In this document: in pieces, positions 19,527-33,959 of the stretch
How the letters are laid out: each line of letters opens with the position of its first letter
Numbering within the stretch: position 1 is the first letter of the stretch
Source of the DNA: Adiantum capillus-veneris
Taxonomy: Eukaryota > Streptophyta > Polypodiopsida > Polypodiales > Pteridaceae
Assembly (NCBI GenBank): GCA_014529385.2
Contig: CM043945.1
Location: forward strand, 146,902,241 to 146,966,240
Direction: 5' to 3'
Length of the DNA stretch: 64,000 bases
Program-made: the position numbers and the translations under genes
Notes under the pieces: generated by a model
The model's input: only the letters and a program-made list of their open reading frames with translations
Databases searched by the model: none
What the model was told of the DNA's origin: nothing

Positions 19527-22500
19527 ATGAGTAGTGACGAGGATGTGGGACCGTCCAACCGAAACACCTATCGCTCAACGAGGGTCTTATGTCCTTGTAA
19601 TCAATGCAAGCATGCTGTGCGACGGACAAGACGTGTTTCTTTGCAGCACGTTCCCGAATTTGGCGAGTTCGATCCATCTATTATAGATCGAGTTGTTGCC
19701 AATTATAACTCGTCGGACTCTGACGCTGGCCAACAAGCAGCAATCTTGCAACCCAATAGACGTGTTCGCAGGCGCTTTGGTCAAGCAGCATATGTGAGGC
19801 CACAAGATGTAGCCTCTGACAGCTCGGGGGATGATCATGCAGAGCACATTCCCAACGAGGCAATGTTTGAGCCCGAGATTGATGAAATGATCGAGACGAT
19901 CATGGATTTAGAAAGGCTTATCTATGATGATATGAAAAGTGAAGCCGATACGCCATTGTATAATGGAGCACGTATGTCTAGATTGAAAGCACTCCTGGTT
20001 CTTCTCAACATGCAGGCAAAGTTTGGATGGAGTGACACTAGCGTCACAGCGCTTTTCAGGTGATCTATTACAATTAGTTTACTTTAATAAAACTCTAAAT
20101 GTATAATGATCTGATAGATTTTTACACGACTGTATCGTATTTTTATGTTGTGTAGATTTCTTAAAGAGCACATACTACCAGCTGACAATGTGATGCGAGA
20201 TTCCCGAGATGAAGCAAGAAAGATTTTGCGAAACTTGGGGATGGATTACAATTCTATCCATGCTTGTCCTAATGATTGCATTCTTTTCAGAGGGGAATAC
20301 ATAGACATGGAGAAGTGTCCGAAATGTGATTCCGAAAGATATCGAGTAGATCTCCACGGGACAAAAATTCCACAAAAGGTTTTGTGACATTTTTCTCTGC
20401 TTCCTCGCATCAAGCATTTCTTCGAATGTAATTCCATGGCCGCCCTAGCATCATGGCATGAGGAGAATAAATCTTCGGATGGTGTGCTACGAATTCCTGC
20501 AGATTGCGCAGCTTGGAAACATATAGATGGAGCATGGTCGGAATTTTGCCAGGGAAGCTCGAAATTTGCGCTTAGGCCTGGCTATGGATGGCGTAAATCC
20601 ATTTGGTCAAAGATCAACATCTTACAATGTATGGCCCGTTGTCATCGTCAACTACAACATTCCCCCGTGGTTGACTACGAAGAAGGGGCACCTATGGCTA
20701 AGCTTGATTGTGCCAGGGCGATATAAAGTGGGGAATATGGATGTGTATCTTCGTCCACTATTGGAAGAGCTACAACAATTGTGGATTGGCATAGAGGTGG
20801 TGGATATGAGCCGACACATAGGACGACGGAATGCTTTGATCAGAGGCATTCTAATGTGGACAATGCATGACTATCCCGGGCTAACAGAATGCTCAGGTGA
20901 TCTATTGACACTCCTCACTCAGACACTGTAAATCTTGTTTTTTCCCATAGTTGATCTATTATCATGTGTATACATGCAGGGCTTCAAACAAGCGGATACA
21001 GAGCATGTGTCACATGTGGACCTAGACTGAATGCACGTAGGGTGCCCTCACTGAAGAAGAAAATCTACGAAGGTCATCAAGCGTATCTTCCAGAGAATCA
21101 TGTGTTACGCGACGGCTTTTTAGGAAGAGAGCCACCAAGGATGTCTGCACAAGCATGGTTAGAGCAGAAGGAGATGTGTGATGACGGATTGCCTCTAGGG
21201 ATGAAGAGACTATCTCTATGGTACGAGTTACCATACTGGCCCCGACTCATGATCAATCACTTGCTCGATCCAATGCACATATTCAAGAATGTGGGTAATC
21301 TACTATGGGACCATCTGACCGGCAAGAAAGATACTTTGGGAGCCAGAGTTGACCTTAGAAATGTGGATCGTATGGAGCAATATTGGCCGCAAACAGCGTC
21401 TAATGGATCGATAAAACTCCCTAAAGCACCATGGATTTTCATAGGAGCCCAAGAACGCAAAGTAAAAGAGACCATTCGATCTTTGCGGACCCCCACTGGC
21501 GTAATGCACTCGCTTCGAACGTGTTTTACTAAAGAAGGAAAGCTTACCGGTTTGAAGTCACACGATTGGCATAAAATGTGTCAGGTACGTTCATAGTGGA
21601 CTTTAATATCATTGCATAAAATGTGGACTTTAATATCATTGATGCACATACTTTACAGTTTATTTTACCGGTTGCCATTGAGGGATGTTTGTCTCTCGAC
21701 ATCCGTAACACAATCTACAAACTTGCAAAGCTAGTGCAATGGATCTCACAAAAGGAGATCAACGTAGACTCCATACCATTCGCCAAACTAAATGCTGCGG
21801 AGCTTGTGTGCATGTTTGAGAAACATTTTCCTACTACCATGCTAACCATTCAGGTGCATCTTCTTGTTCACATAGTTGATGAGGTGGAAATAGCTAGCAC
21901 AGTTCATTCCAGATGGATGTTCTTCTTAGAACGTTTCATGAAAACGCTTAAGGGATATGTACGTCAAAAGGCACGTCCGGAGGGTAGCATGGCAGAAGGT
22001 TGGTTGGTATCAGAGTCCCTAGTGTACATTGGAGAGTGGCTAGACGGATTTGATAAAGCCCGGGACACGCTATGGCAAACCATAGATGATGAGCGCATAT
22101 CTGGGATTGTCATGTGCAATCTCGGTGTTGAGAAGAAGATGACGAAAGATCTAGAGGCTAAAATCAACCGATTTTGCATGCTTCACAATCCAGTGATGCA
22201 AAAGTGGATTTCACAATATGAGTATGCAAAGCAAGAGCGACAAAGGGCACGAATCGAGTGGAGACGGGGAAGACGACCACCGATGCACTATCCGACGGTT
22301 CTGGAGAGCCTACCAACCTTCATGAGCTTAAGATGGTTGCACAACCAATTGAAAAGCGCACAACAATGCGGTGAAGAAGTGACTGAGGAAGAGTGGGAGT
22401 ACTCTCGGGGTTGCGCGACCAACGTAAGTTTGCAATGTACGACATGCTAGTGACTTTATTTCTAAACGTTTGAACGGCCACTCATAATCTTTGTTCGTTG

Positions 22501-23261
22501 TAGTATAAGTCATACACAACAGCATGGTGTAAAGGTCGACATTTTAGGGTAAAACGAATCGACAAAAAGCGTTTTACTCAAGATTGTGGAATCATGGCAA
22601 AATTTGAACAGTCTAGTTGACGACATTCCTCTGATGCAGATCCTGTGGTGGCGGAACTCACTTACTTCGGCACGCTGCAAGAGATTTTGAGGATCGATTA
22701 CAGAGGATTTTTTGTCGACTTGTTCGACGTGCAATGGTTCAAGATAATCATGGAGGGTCGCAACGCTACTGTGCGTAGAGGAGAGTGGATTCTACTAAGA
22801 AATGGACTGACCTAAGAGACACTTTCGTACTACCAGAGCATTGTGAACAAGTAAGTATGTAAATAGTTAACATCCCCCTTTTACAAGTTATGTGCTTGAA
22901 AGCTCTCATGTAAGTTATGTGGCTCTAGCAGGTAATATTTCATCCTACAAAGTCTACATCAAACTGGTGGTACGTCATAGAGGTAGCCCCTCGTAGTGCA
23001 AGGACGTATGAAGGCTACCATGTGCCAATCACAACGGCATCAATGGAGGAGATCAGAGAAGATGCTCAATCAGAAGCCGCTGCGGTGGTGCCAGACGAGC
23101 ATCAAGATGCTACTACTCTATATGGGGTGCATGCAGAGGAGCTACAAAATGAAACACAGGATATGTGTTTAAACGGAGAGCTCTATATAGATATAGGAAG
23201 TTATGCTGAGTTATGCGAGGATGAGAGAGAGATCTCTTATAGCCACAAATATTGTATTTGA
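19527..23261 (+). pseudogene. TNP2-type CACTA transposase, six exons
   Basis: The transposase that cuts and joins CACTA ends. Exon 1 starts MSSDEDVG and has the N-terminal CPCNQC zinc-like motif. Introns, all GT-AG and short, are at 20060-20155, 20897-20979, 21585-21658, 22424-22503 and 22851-22931; each joins the reading cleanly. Landmarks: IHACPNDCILF and CPKC (exon 2), RLGLAMDGVNPFG, the core around NHLLDPMHIFKNV and LKSHDWHKMCQ (exon 3), QVHLLVHIVDEVE and RWMFFLERFMKTLK (DUF4218-like, exon 4), and ELTYFGTLQEIL (DUF4216-like, exon 5). Breaks: TGA at 20385, a frameshift near 20545, TGA at 22618 and a frameshift near 22785. Very well preserved otherwise. Confidence 0.92.
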
Positions 23262-23489
23262 ACAATTTTGCTCCGGGTTGTAAAAGCTCTGGCTCTCTAA
23301 GTACCTTCCATGGCGCTCACATCTTTTGATTGAAAATTCTGAGTTTTCGACTTGCCTCTTCTATCACTCAATTCATTGCATCATTGTATTTATATGCGTC
23401 ATTACGTCATTGTATTTAATGGTCTTTGCGTCATTGTCTACTCTATTCATTCAATATTAAGTTTAAATATTCGTGTGTTTAATGAAAGT

Positions 23490-24807
23490 ATGGATGATGA
23501 GGAGTTCCTTTCTTCTTTGTCACCGCAGCAGAGACAGTGGTACGAGGAGTGTCATCGCGCGTTCCTACTCCATCTGCATCTCCCTCTATTTCGGAGCATT
23601 CGGCGCACTCCGAAGCTTCGGCGTCGACGAGACGAGCTTCACACTCGTCTAGACACCGGCGCTCTAGTGGTGGCGGTGGCGGTTGTTGTGGGGATTCCGC
23701 CACCGATGACTCCACACCGCCTCGTGTTCGACGAGGCTCTTTACCCTCCCCTTCTTTACCCGCCCCCACACCAGCCACAGCATCGCCATCTACGCCAGGT
23801 TTTGCACGGCTGACTGTTCCTAGCAGCTACACACCAGTACCTACTCCGCCAGGAGCCACCCCACTTGACACTCCTCGCTTCGGGGCCCAGACGCCGATGG
23901 AGACACCTGACGTCCGTACCCCGATCGACACGCCGCTAGAGACCCCTACCAGGACACCCAGGTTCACGCGTCACCGGCCAGAGGGCTTGCCTTACTCCGT
24001 CGACTTCAGCCACGGCATCATCATGGATGATGACGGCAAGAAGGTGATCTCGTGCATGCGTGGTATTTGCTCTCAGCTGTTTAGACACTACATACTAAAC
24101 AAATGGAGTGAAGTACCAAGTGATTTAAAAAACAGAGTCATCAGCATACTTCATGATAAGTTTCCCGTTCCAACACGGTATCAGCACTTCAATGAAGACC
24201 TGATGAAGATTCGAATGCGCGAATACTGCAAACACAAGCGTTCCGAAGTGCAAAAAGCAATCAAGCATGGGTGGAACAGGCCAGATTGGCTGGCCAAAGA
24301 AGATTGGAAGAACGCGAAGAAAGCAGCGCGCGAGAATCCCGACAAGTGGAAGCAATAAAAGAATGCAGCCAGAGCACGAGTAGAGGCAGGGAGCTCGCAC
24401 CACTTGGGGAGCGGTGGATGGGCATCATTTGAAGCCATTTTTGTAAGTGTTTTCGCATTGCTCTTTATGTTCGATAGTTTAGGGTTTATGAGTTTTTTAA
24501 TTCTAACATAATGAATTCTTTGTATGTTTTGACAGTGGTCGATGATAGGATGTGATCCCACACCGTACGAGCGCGAGTACGAAGGCAGGAAGGGCTTAAA
24601 CGCCCTGATGGACATTCTCAGTTCTCGCGGCGGCATGGTTAGTATTAGGGTTTACTCTTTTCTATTTTTTGTATTGTTTTATAAATGTCGTTATATGTTT
24701 ATACTTACTGAAAGCTGTCTTATTGTCTTTTTTTGCAGAATCCGACAGATACGCTGCTTGGACGCGATGAGACGTCTAACTAGACGACGTCAGTTTAGCC
24801 GTAGCTA
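23490..24807 (+). pseudogene. Second En/Spm-type gene (Transposase_24-like)
   Basis: Starts MDDEEFLSSLSPQQRQW. A frame change near 23550 leads into a Ser-rich and then Thr/Pro-rich segment (TPLDTP, TPMETP, TPIDTP repeats). The C-terminal half has FRHYILNKWSEVPSDLKNRV and WNRPDWLAKEDW, then a TAA (24356) followed in frame by NAARARVEAGSSHHLGSGG. This matches the conserved core of the plant En/Spm transposase family whose members end in a TGSK-like motif. GT-AG introns at 24443-24535 and 24638-24738 join GCDPTPYEREYEG and NPTDTLLGRD. By position it corresponds to TNPA/TNP1-like accessory proteins that bind subterminal repeats. Family membership is inferred. Confidence 0.6.
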
Positions 24808-25140
24808 GATAGCATTAGTTTAGGGTTTCTCATAGCTTATGTATCATGAGACGGATTTTATACCTCTTTTTGAACCATGTATATTATTACATTTGTCACC
24901 ACAGTTCATTTTGCCAATCAATTCTTTATGCATATGATGTTGTACAATTGTCATTATTACATTTGCCAATCAATTCATTTTGTCTATGATGTATACAATT
25001 GTCAATTTTACGCTTGTCAATTTTGCAAACAATGCGTCTTGTGGGTGACTATTTTGGGTCTATTATCTACCCTTGCACTTTTTTTAAAAAGTGAATCAAG
25101 TACAATATGGTTGATGGGTGGCAGGGCATTCAATGCCCTG
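24808..25140 (+). other. 3' non-coding region of CACTA element
   Basis: AT-rich, with three imperfect repeats of TTTGCCAATCAATTC / ATGATGT-ACAATTGTCA. No coding signal. Confidence 0.5.
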
Positions 25141-25423
25141 TCACCAAAAAAAAAATTCTCTCGGGCGTCGCTATAACTGCTGCTATTTATGGCTCTGTAG
25201 CGTCGCTATGAGCATCGCTATAGACTTCTGTGTAAACGTCGCTATAAGCATCGCTATGACCGTCGCTATGAGCGTCTCTATATAGCGACGCCTATAGCGA
25301 CGCATATAGCGACGCTCTCGTAGCGACACTATTAGCGACGATTTTAGCGACCCCGGGGGTTATAAAAACCCAGTGTATTTCCGTCGCTAACAGCGTCACA
25401 AGAGCACACAACCTCTTGTAGTG
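25141..25423 (-). repeat. Right terminus and subterminal repeats of CACTA element
   Basis: About fourteen copies of CGTCGCTAT or its complement ATAGCGACG. The first half runs in one orientation and the second half in the other, ending at CCTCTTGTAGTG. Motif and terminal repeat match the left end. Confidence 0.85.
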
Positions 25424-26801
25424 CCTACACACTTAATGAGGAAGTTGCTTGAGAAGCTTCCTATGCATGGGGGGTAAGATGCTTGAGTCAAAAAGAGACC
25501 CTACACACTTAATGATGAAGTTCCTTGAGAATCTTCCTATGCATAAAATTCCCAAAGTTAGGAGAATCTTTGACCTACCTTCCACTCACCCAAGGGGCAC
25601 CCCCTTTTTAAAAGGGCACATGGGACACATGTCAAACTCTTACTAAGCTTAACCACATGGTGTGCTTGAATGCTATTGGTTGGGCTAAAGAGGGGTCCAA
25701 TGAGCTTCTACTTCCATCCAAAAAATATCTATATATTTTCAAACTGTCTCTCTATAAGGGGTAAGGAGGACACTTGTCAAAAGACTACCCATGTACTTGA
25801 CTGCATGCTGCATGTGATTGGCTAGGGGGAGAGGGGTCCAATGAGCTTGCAGCATGTAGAAAAGTCACCAGTAGCCCAAATCAAGAAAGGGGGGTGCTAG
25901 GGGGATATAATCCACACACACACTCATTTGCAAGGGCATTCTCACTTGGTGAAAGTTGAGGAACACCACCTCCTTCTCCAAGGTTGTGAGAAGTGAGAGC
26001 CTACATCAACACTCTTGGCTATGGAATGCAAATCCAACCAAGAGCCATGCTTCAATGCGTAAGATTTCCATATTCTCCATCTCCATTGCTATGCTATTAT
26101 GTATGTTAGCAAGAAGAGTAATAATAAGTGAGGAACTATTTCTTTCTCCTGTGGAATGTTTCTTCTTCCTCTTCCCTACCCTCATTCCCCGCTAGCTCTC
26201 TCCACCTTTGAAGGTGTTTGAAGCCTTGGGACTGAGGCTTGGGATAGTTAATGCTTTCTACAAGTTTATGTTATGCTTGTGATGCATGAATCTTTCCATC
26301 TTCATTGCATCACGTAAGTCATAAGGAACATAAAAATTGTATTGTACCAAGTCTCTCTTGATGGGAGAAACTATGATACAAATGCCTATTGGAGGGGGGA
26401 CCGGCTCCATATCAGTCCGGTCCTCAACTATTGTCATGTTCTCTAAACTCTCGCTCTTGCAAAAGTATTGTTCATGCCAAGTTAACTAAGTACCATGTTT
26501 ATGTTCCTACCATCAATTAAGTTCACCCGCTATGCTCACAGAGTAATCTCTTAAAAGTGCTTCATCTAATTTCCTAATTCCGCTACTCTCAAAGTTCATA
26601 TTCTATTTCTATTACATACGCCTCTAGGGGTTTCCCAACACATCACCAATGATGTCACCAAGATTCCCTTTGATCTACTCTATAAAAGAGCCTCTCTTGT
26701 TCTCATAATTAGGTTTTTAGTGCTAATCACTTCACTATGCACACACTATGAATGCTACACACACACACACACACACACACCATAGACGCTTACTCAACAA
26801 G

Positions 26802-26813
26802 TGGTATCAGAGA
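26802..26813 (+). promoter_or_regulatory. tRNA-iMet primer-binding site, element C
   Basis: TGGTATCAGAGAG two bases after the LTR end ACTCAACA. Matches the plant tRNA-iMet site except near its 3' end. Confidence 0.8.
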
Positions 26814-28277
26814 GTCTAATAAGGGCTATCATTTACTAGCTTCATTGGATCTTGGTTTTGGGTGTATGTAGGTGCATAACTCTCTTTGCTAGATCATCTA
26901 AGCACCCTCTCTCTTGTTTAGATGATTGCCATTCAAATCCTCTTGCATTGTATCTACTTTTGCATAAATAATAGGACTGATTTGATTGGGTCTTGTGCTT
27001 GAGCTATTTCCTCGCCTAATCTTTGCAACTGGTGTGTATGCTTAATACCCCTTAGCAATAGCTCCCAAATGAGCCTGCCCTTAATTAATTTGGAGCTTAA
27101 TTCAGCATCCAAAGCTTGGGTGTCCCTATAGCACTAAGTCCGGCTCATCCGACAAGCAACCTTAAAAGGCAGGTTGGCTAGGTGACTACACACCTATCCT
27201 TGGATAGGGGAGGTGGTAAGGTCAAACCTTGCGCTCTATTTTGGGAGCCTTGGGTGGATCTCTAGTGAGGTGCTCAATTGAAGAACATAAAGGCGGTCAA
27301 GTCCGCTAACAATGCTCATGCGGGCTTCAACTTTCTTTTTTGGAGATTCAACACCTCTTGCTGCTTTGCATTCACACGTGCTTGTTGATCGACATCCCAC
27401 ACATCTTGGATCTTGTCCCACAATCTAGAGCACAATTGACCTGCCTTGATCATCCAACAAAGGAATCTTTCCCATGCACTGTTATCTATCAAAGGAAATT
27501 AAGCATTCCCACGAGAATGCTTGCAGGCAGCTTTTGGGCATTAGACAAAGCTACCAAAATTTCACTCAAGGCTTCTTATTCAAGCTACCCAAGTGCCATC
27601 ATTGGGTAAAGATTTTATGTACCTATCTATCATGACAATATACCTTGTAAACACACAAAATCTAGCTATTTGTGCACCATGGCCATGCCGTTTGAGTTAG
27701 ACATTGTCATTGAAAACATAGTAAGACCTATCTTTTTGGTATTCATCACTAGCACAATCATTGATATGTATGCCATGCCTTCATCAAAGACATCACCACA
27801 AACGACTCGTTTGGATAGCTCCAGTTGGAGTAGAGGAAATGACAACAAAAATGAAGATCACAAAGACCAAGAAGAAGACACATTTACGAATGAAGACTAC
27901 AACAACAAATTTGACAACAACAACAAAGCAATCAAAGGCAGGGGGACTAGTCCTCCTACTATATAAATATACTAGCACCATTTGGTACTGAAGATGTTCT
28001 CCAAACACAACATTTGACTTTTGTATCTGTCCACTAAAATTGACTTTGCTTTGTCCTACCACCTTGTTGACAACTATTCTCAAGGGGGGGGGGGGGGGGG
28101 GGGGGGAGGGGGAACTTTGACATCCTCAAGCTAGTTGACAATTCTCTAGGGAGGATATTTGACATACTACACCCTACTAGTACTACTCTCTAGGGGAAGT
28201 ACACTACTCTCTGAGCCTACCTAGATGGGAGACATAGACCCCATTGGAAGGGAATTTGACTTTGGTGTTCTCAGACA
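26814..28277 (+). other. Non-coding interior of element C
   Basis: Only short open frames. The longest (27670-27966) is acidic and Asn/Asp-rich near its end and matches nothing I recognise. A 21-base G run lies at about 28086-28107. Confidence 0.6.
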
Positions 28278-28278
28278 C

Positions 28279-28291
28279 AAAAGGGGAGGCT
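28279..28291 (+). promoter_or_regulatory. Polypurine tract, element C
   Basis: AAAAGGGGAGGCT immediately before the 3' LTR start TGTTAGG. Confidence 0.75.
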
Positions 28292-28735
28292 TGTTAGGAT
28301 TTGTGCCTTAATCACAACTCCTCATGGGAGACATCTCTTGCACACTATGAATAGATACAATGAACCTGTGACTAGCTACCTTGACTAGCTTTAGTATATG
28401 CTCACATACTCTACCTTTTGACCCCTTGGATCCTCCACATACACCCCGATTTGAGCATCCACATGCTTGCTAGCTGATTTACACCTTTACAGGTTTGCCA
28501 ACACATCACCAATGATGTCACCAAGATGCCCTTTGATCTGCTCTATAAAAGATCTCCTCTTGTTCTCACAATTAGGTTGAATCAATCAATCCTTTATTCT
28601 ATTTTGCATCTCTTTATTATGTATGCTTCATTGCTAAATCTCCATTTCTTGTGGTGTGTGTGATTAGTACTAATCACTTCATTATGCACACACCATGAAT
28701 GCTACACACACACATACACCTTAGGCACTTCTACA
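28292..28735 (+). repeat. 3' LTR of element C
   Basis: Begins TGTTAGGATTTGTGCC and ends near TTCTACA. Its last third aligns with 26617-26799. Compared with that copy it carries about 90 extra bases around TCAATCCTTTATTC. A TATA-like CTCTATAAAAG lies at about 28541. Confidence 0.75.
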
Positions 28736-29110
28736 CTACAAGAGATTGCTTAAATTTTGAAGTCAGATTACCGACGTCAATGGCGGGCGTCAGTATATGT
28801 GTAGGTAAATCAGGAGGGAAATCAAGTTTTAAAAAAATTAATTTTTAAATGTTTGACACGTATACCAATGAAAATATTGGCATGCAAATCGATGTTCATA
28901 TCGACGCTTATTACAGCATTTGTACCAACGGACATATCGCCGTCTGTACTGGCAAATTCTACAAAAACAGAACCCGCGGGTTTCTCCTCTGCATTTTTCT
29001 CCTTTCTTCTCTTCCTCTCTTGCCCTCCTCCTCCTCACTTGCTACAGCTCTGCTGCCTCAGGACTTGCCGGAGTTGAGATTTTCACTCATATGCTGCTCC
29101 CCATCAACAA
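28734..29110 (+). mobile_element. CACTA-type left terminus with 5' exon-like leader
   Basis: CACTACAAGAGATTGC abuts the end of the C 3' LTR. Typical subterminal sequence follows, including TACCGACGTCAATGG and a GGCGGGCGTCAG variant. A pyrimidine-rich leader comes next, ending CATCAACAAG before GTAAGC, a good donor site. The other end of this element is not found in the window. Confidence 0.6.
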
Positions 29111-29149
29111 GGTAAGCTTCTTTTCAAGTTTCCTAGTAGAATTTTTCAC

Positions 29150-29152
<3 letters not shown>

Positions 29153-29199
<47 letters not shown>
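29153..29199 (+). repeat. (GT)n microsatellite
   Basis: About 23 GT units within the presumed first intron of the CACTA leader, followed by a TTTTGCAG acceptor-like site. Confidence 0.95.
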
Positions 29200-32159
<2,960 letters not shown>

Positions 32160-32429
32160 TCTCAACAGAAACACTGGCACCCTATAGCGATGACGTCGGT
32201 GGCCTACAAAATTATTGCTATAGCTGTAGCCCTTAGACTAGCCCCCTCACTAAACAAGATCATCTCTACCCATGTTGGTAGCCCTTAGACTAGCCCCCTC
32301 ACTAAACAAGATCATCTCTCCCCATCAACATGGGTTCATCAAAGGAAGGTCCATTTATGATACATCTTGGCAACAATGGTGGGCATCGAGTACGCAACTG
32401 TCACAAAGCAAGAGTGTGTACTGATATAG

Positions 32430-33569
32430 TTGGACCTGGATAAGGCTTATGACATAATAACATGGACATATATAGAAGCCGTCATGGAAGCTCTAGGCTT
32501 TGGGCTGCGCCTTTCTCGTCTGGTAAGTGTACTAGGAGTTGGAAGCCAGTCAGAGCTCCTATTCAACAATAGAGTTGTGGGCTCTTTTGAGGTCAAAAGG
32601 TCTATTAAGCAGGGATGCCCTCTGGCCCACCTAATTTTCGCCATAGGATCACATCATTTAATCACGAAGCTTGAAGCTAGTGCGGAACGAGGGGAGTTGC
32701 AAGGCCTGGCTTTTCCAGGAAATAGCCAACTCCTAGCAAAACTTTTTGCAGACAATTCTCTCCTCATCTTGAAGGCGTGCCCCCAGGTCATCACGAAAGC
32801 TCTGGATATTGTACAAATATTCTCAGTAGCTTCGGGGTCTCAGTGTAATATAGAGAAGTCAAGGCTGATCTTCCTATCGAAAAATGACTCATTTGACCCT
32901 TCTGACTGGTCGGGGGAGATTGTCACAAAAGGGAATTTCTTCAGACATTTGGGAGCCCCCTTGGGGGTGGACGTAACTCACAAGCAAAGATTTGAGTGGG
33001 TGCTTGAAGAAATCAAAACAAAAATGAGTAGGTGGGAGTATGCTCTTCTCCCATTCCCAAGTCGGATAAAAGTGATAAATGCCTTCATGATTCCTTATAT
33101 TGCCTTCACTAGCCCGATTCTCAAGATGGCTAAGTGTCACTGGAAAGAGTTCTTAAAACCAATGAAAAGGTTTTTATGGAAAAACAACACGAAATCCTCC
33201 AGGACGTGGCAATGGGCCCGTTGGGAATCAGTTGCTTGGCCGGTGAACCAAGGAGGCCTCGGAATTCTCAACCGTGTGGACCATACAAAAGCTTGTTGCA
33301 CCAAATTCGTTGTTTCCTTGGCTAAACAGGAGCAACTTTGGGCTGTCATGATCAAAGATATGATAGAAGCAGCTAAACTTGGCTCGAAAGGGGGAAAGTG
33401 GAGAGGGGTGGAGGTTCATGACAAGCTATTAGCCCCGATGTGGACTACCCTAAGACTCGGGGACAGCACAGGAGAATTGGTAAGAAAACGCAATAGAACA
33501 GCAAGAGTCTTCAAGTGGGAGGAGAAAACCAGATACTTCAAGAACTCCATTTTGCATTGGTCCCCCTAG
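32430..33569 (+). pseudogene. LINE reverse transcriptase, C-terminal part
   Basis: Would reverse-transcribe element RNA at a nicked target. MDLDKAYDIITW is the conserved LDxxKAYD block, SIKQGCPLAHLIFAI the R/KQGCPLSP block, and LFADNSLLIL the catalytic F/YADD block. The second Asp of that pair is Asn here, which should abolish catalysis. QCNIEKSRLIF and LGAPLG follow. The fingers region upstream (about 32190-32429) is in other frames. The frame stops at 33569. Confidence 0.88.
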
Positions 33570-33959
33570 CTTTCCAAAGTTGTAGATCTGCCACAAATTC
33601 CCTATTGGATAGAGACGGCTAGGAAGCTGAATAATAAGGGTCTGAATCGACTGGGGCACTTCTGGGACATTGAAAACAAGAGTTAGAAAACCATTGACCT
33701 TCTAGTTACCTAGTATCAACTGAATAGCTTGGAGGTCTTGCTAGTCCATAAAGTGATAAGAGCTTGACAATATAGTGATGCCTATCTGTGATTCGGAGTT
33801 TGACCGGAATGCCTGGAAATGGCCCGGAAGCAGTCTCTTCTAGAAACCCCATCCTAAAGACATCTACCAGACAATGATGCATAAGAAGAATTGGTCTAGC
33901 CCCCTTAACAAGATATGGAAAAAAAAATGGCCGGAGGAAAGGTGGGAGCAAGTAATGGA

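Larger units (their letters stand above)
17354..25423 (+). mobile_element. CACTA (En/Spm) element, 8070 bp, in B 3' LTR
   Basis: Starts CACTACAAGAGG and ends CCTCTTGTAGTG, a 12-bp perfect terminal inverted repeat. It is flanked by CCT on both sides (17351-17353, 25424-25426), the 3-bp duplication typical of CACTA elements. Both ends carry many copies of a GCGACGCT-type subterminal motif. Inside are a captured gene fragment, a TNP2-type transposase pseudogene and a second En/Spm-type gene, all on the plus strand. Few disruptions in the transposase suggest fairly recent loss of function. Confidence 0.95.
1..26616 (+). mobile_element. Gypsy chromovirus B, outer element of a nest
   Basis: A Ty3/gypsy element whose left end lies outside the window. 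Removing the three insertions (1420-3119, 3828-11883, 17354-25423, each with one copy of its target duplication) leaves LTR, primer site, gag, protease, RT, RNase H, integrase, a chromodomain-like tail and the 3' LTR in the order expected of a chromovirus. The window start matches 16951 onward, and 25424-26616 matches the rest of the 5' LTR. The element sits in an LTR of element C, because the sequence after 26616 aligns with the middle of the C 3' LTR. All reading frames are broken, so it is inactive. Layout and polarity are direct; the chromovirus assignment rests on domain order and the tail at 16.2-16.35 kb. Confidence 0.85.
16951..26616 (+). repeat. 3' LTR of element B, split by CACTA element
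   Basis: 16951-17353 matches 1-325 of the window and 25424-26616 matches the rest of the 5' LTR. The terminal ACA at 26616 is followed by TACGC, the right-hand 5-bp target site. It holds the uninterrupted version of the hAT-like insertion site at about 26442-26455. Confidence 0.85.
26617..28735 (+). mobile_element. Non-autonomous LTR element C
   Basis: The visible part has the end of a 5' LTR (26617-26799), a tRNA-iMet primer site (TGGTATCAGAG at 26802), about 1.5 kb of non-coding interior, a polypurine tract and a 3' LTR from TGTTAGGATT at 28292. The LTR pieces share CCAACACATCACCAATGATG and ATGAATGCTACACACACA blocks. No gag or pol domain is visible in any frame, so it is a LARD/TRIM-like element mobilised in trans. 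The rest of the 5' LTR lies left of element B, outside the window. Confidence 0.75.

Noticed and set aside
27670-27966. Acidic 98-codon frame as a gag of element C
   Set aside because: No Gag motif or zinc knuckle; composition is simple and the frame lacks support.
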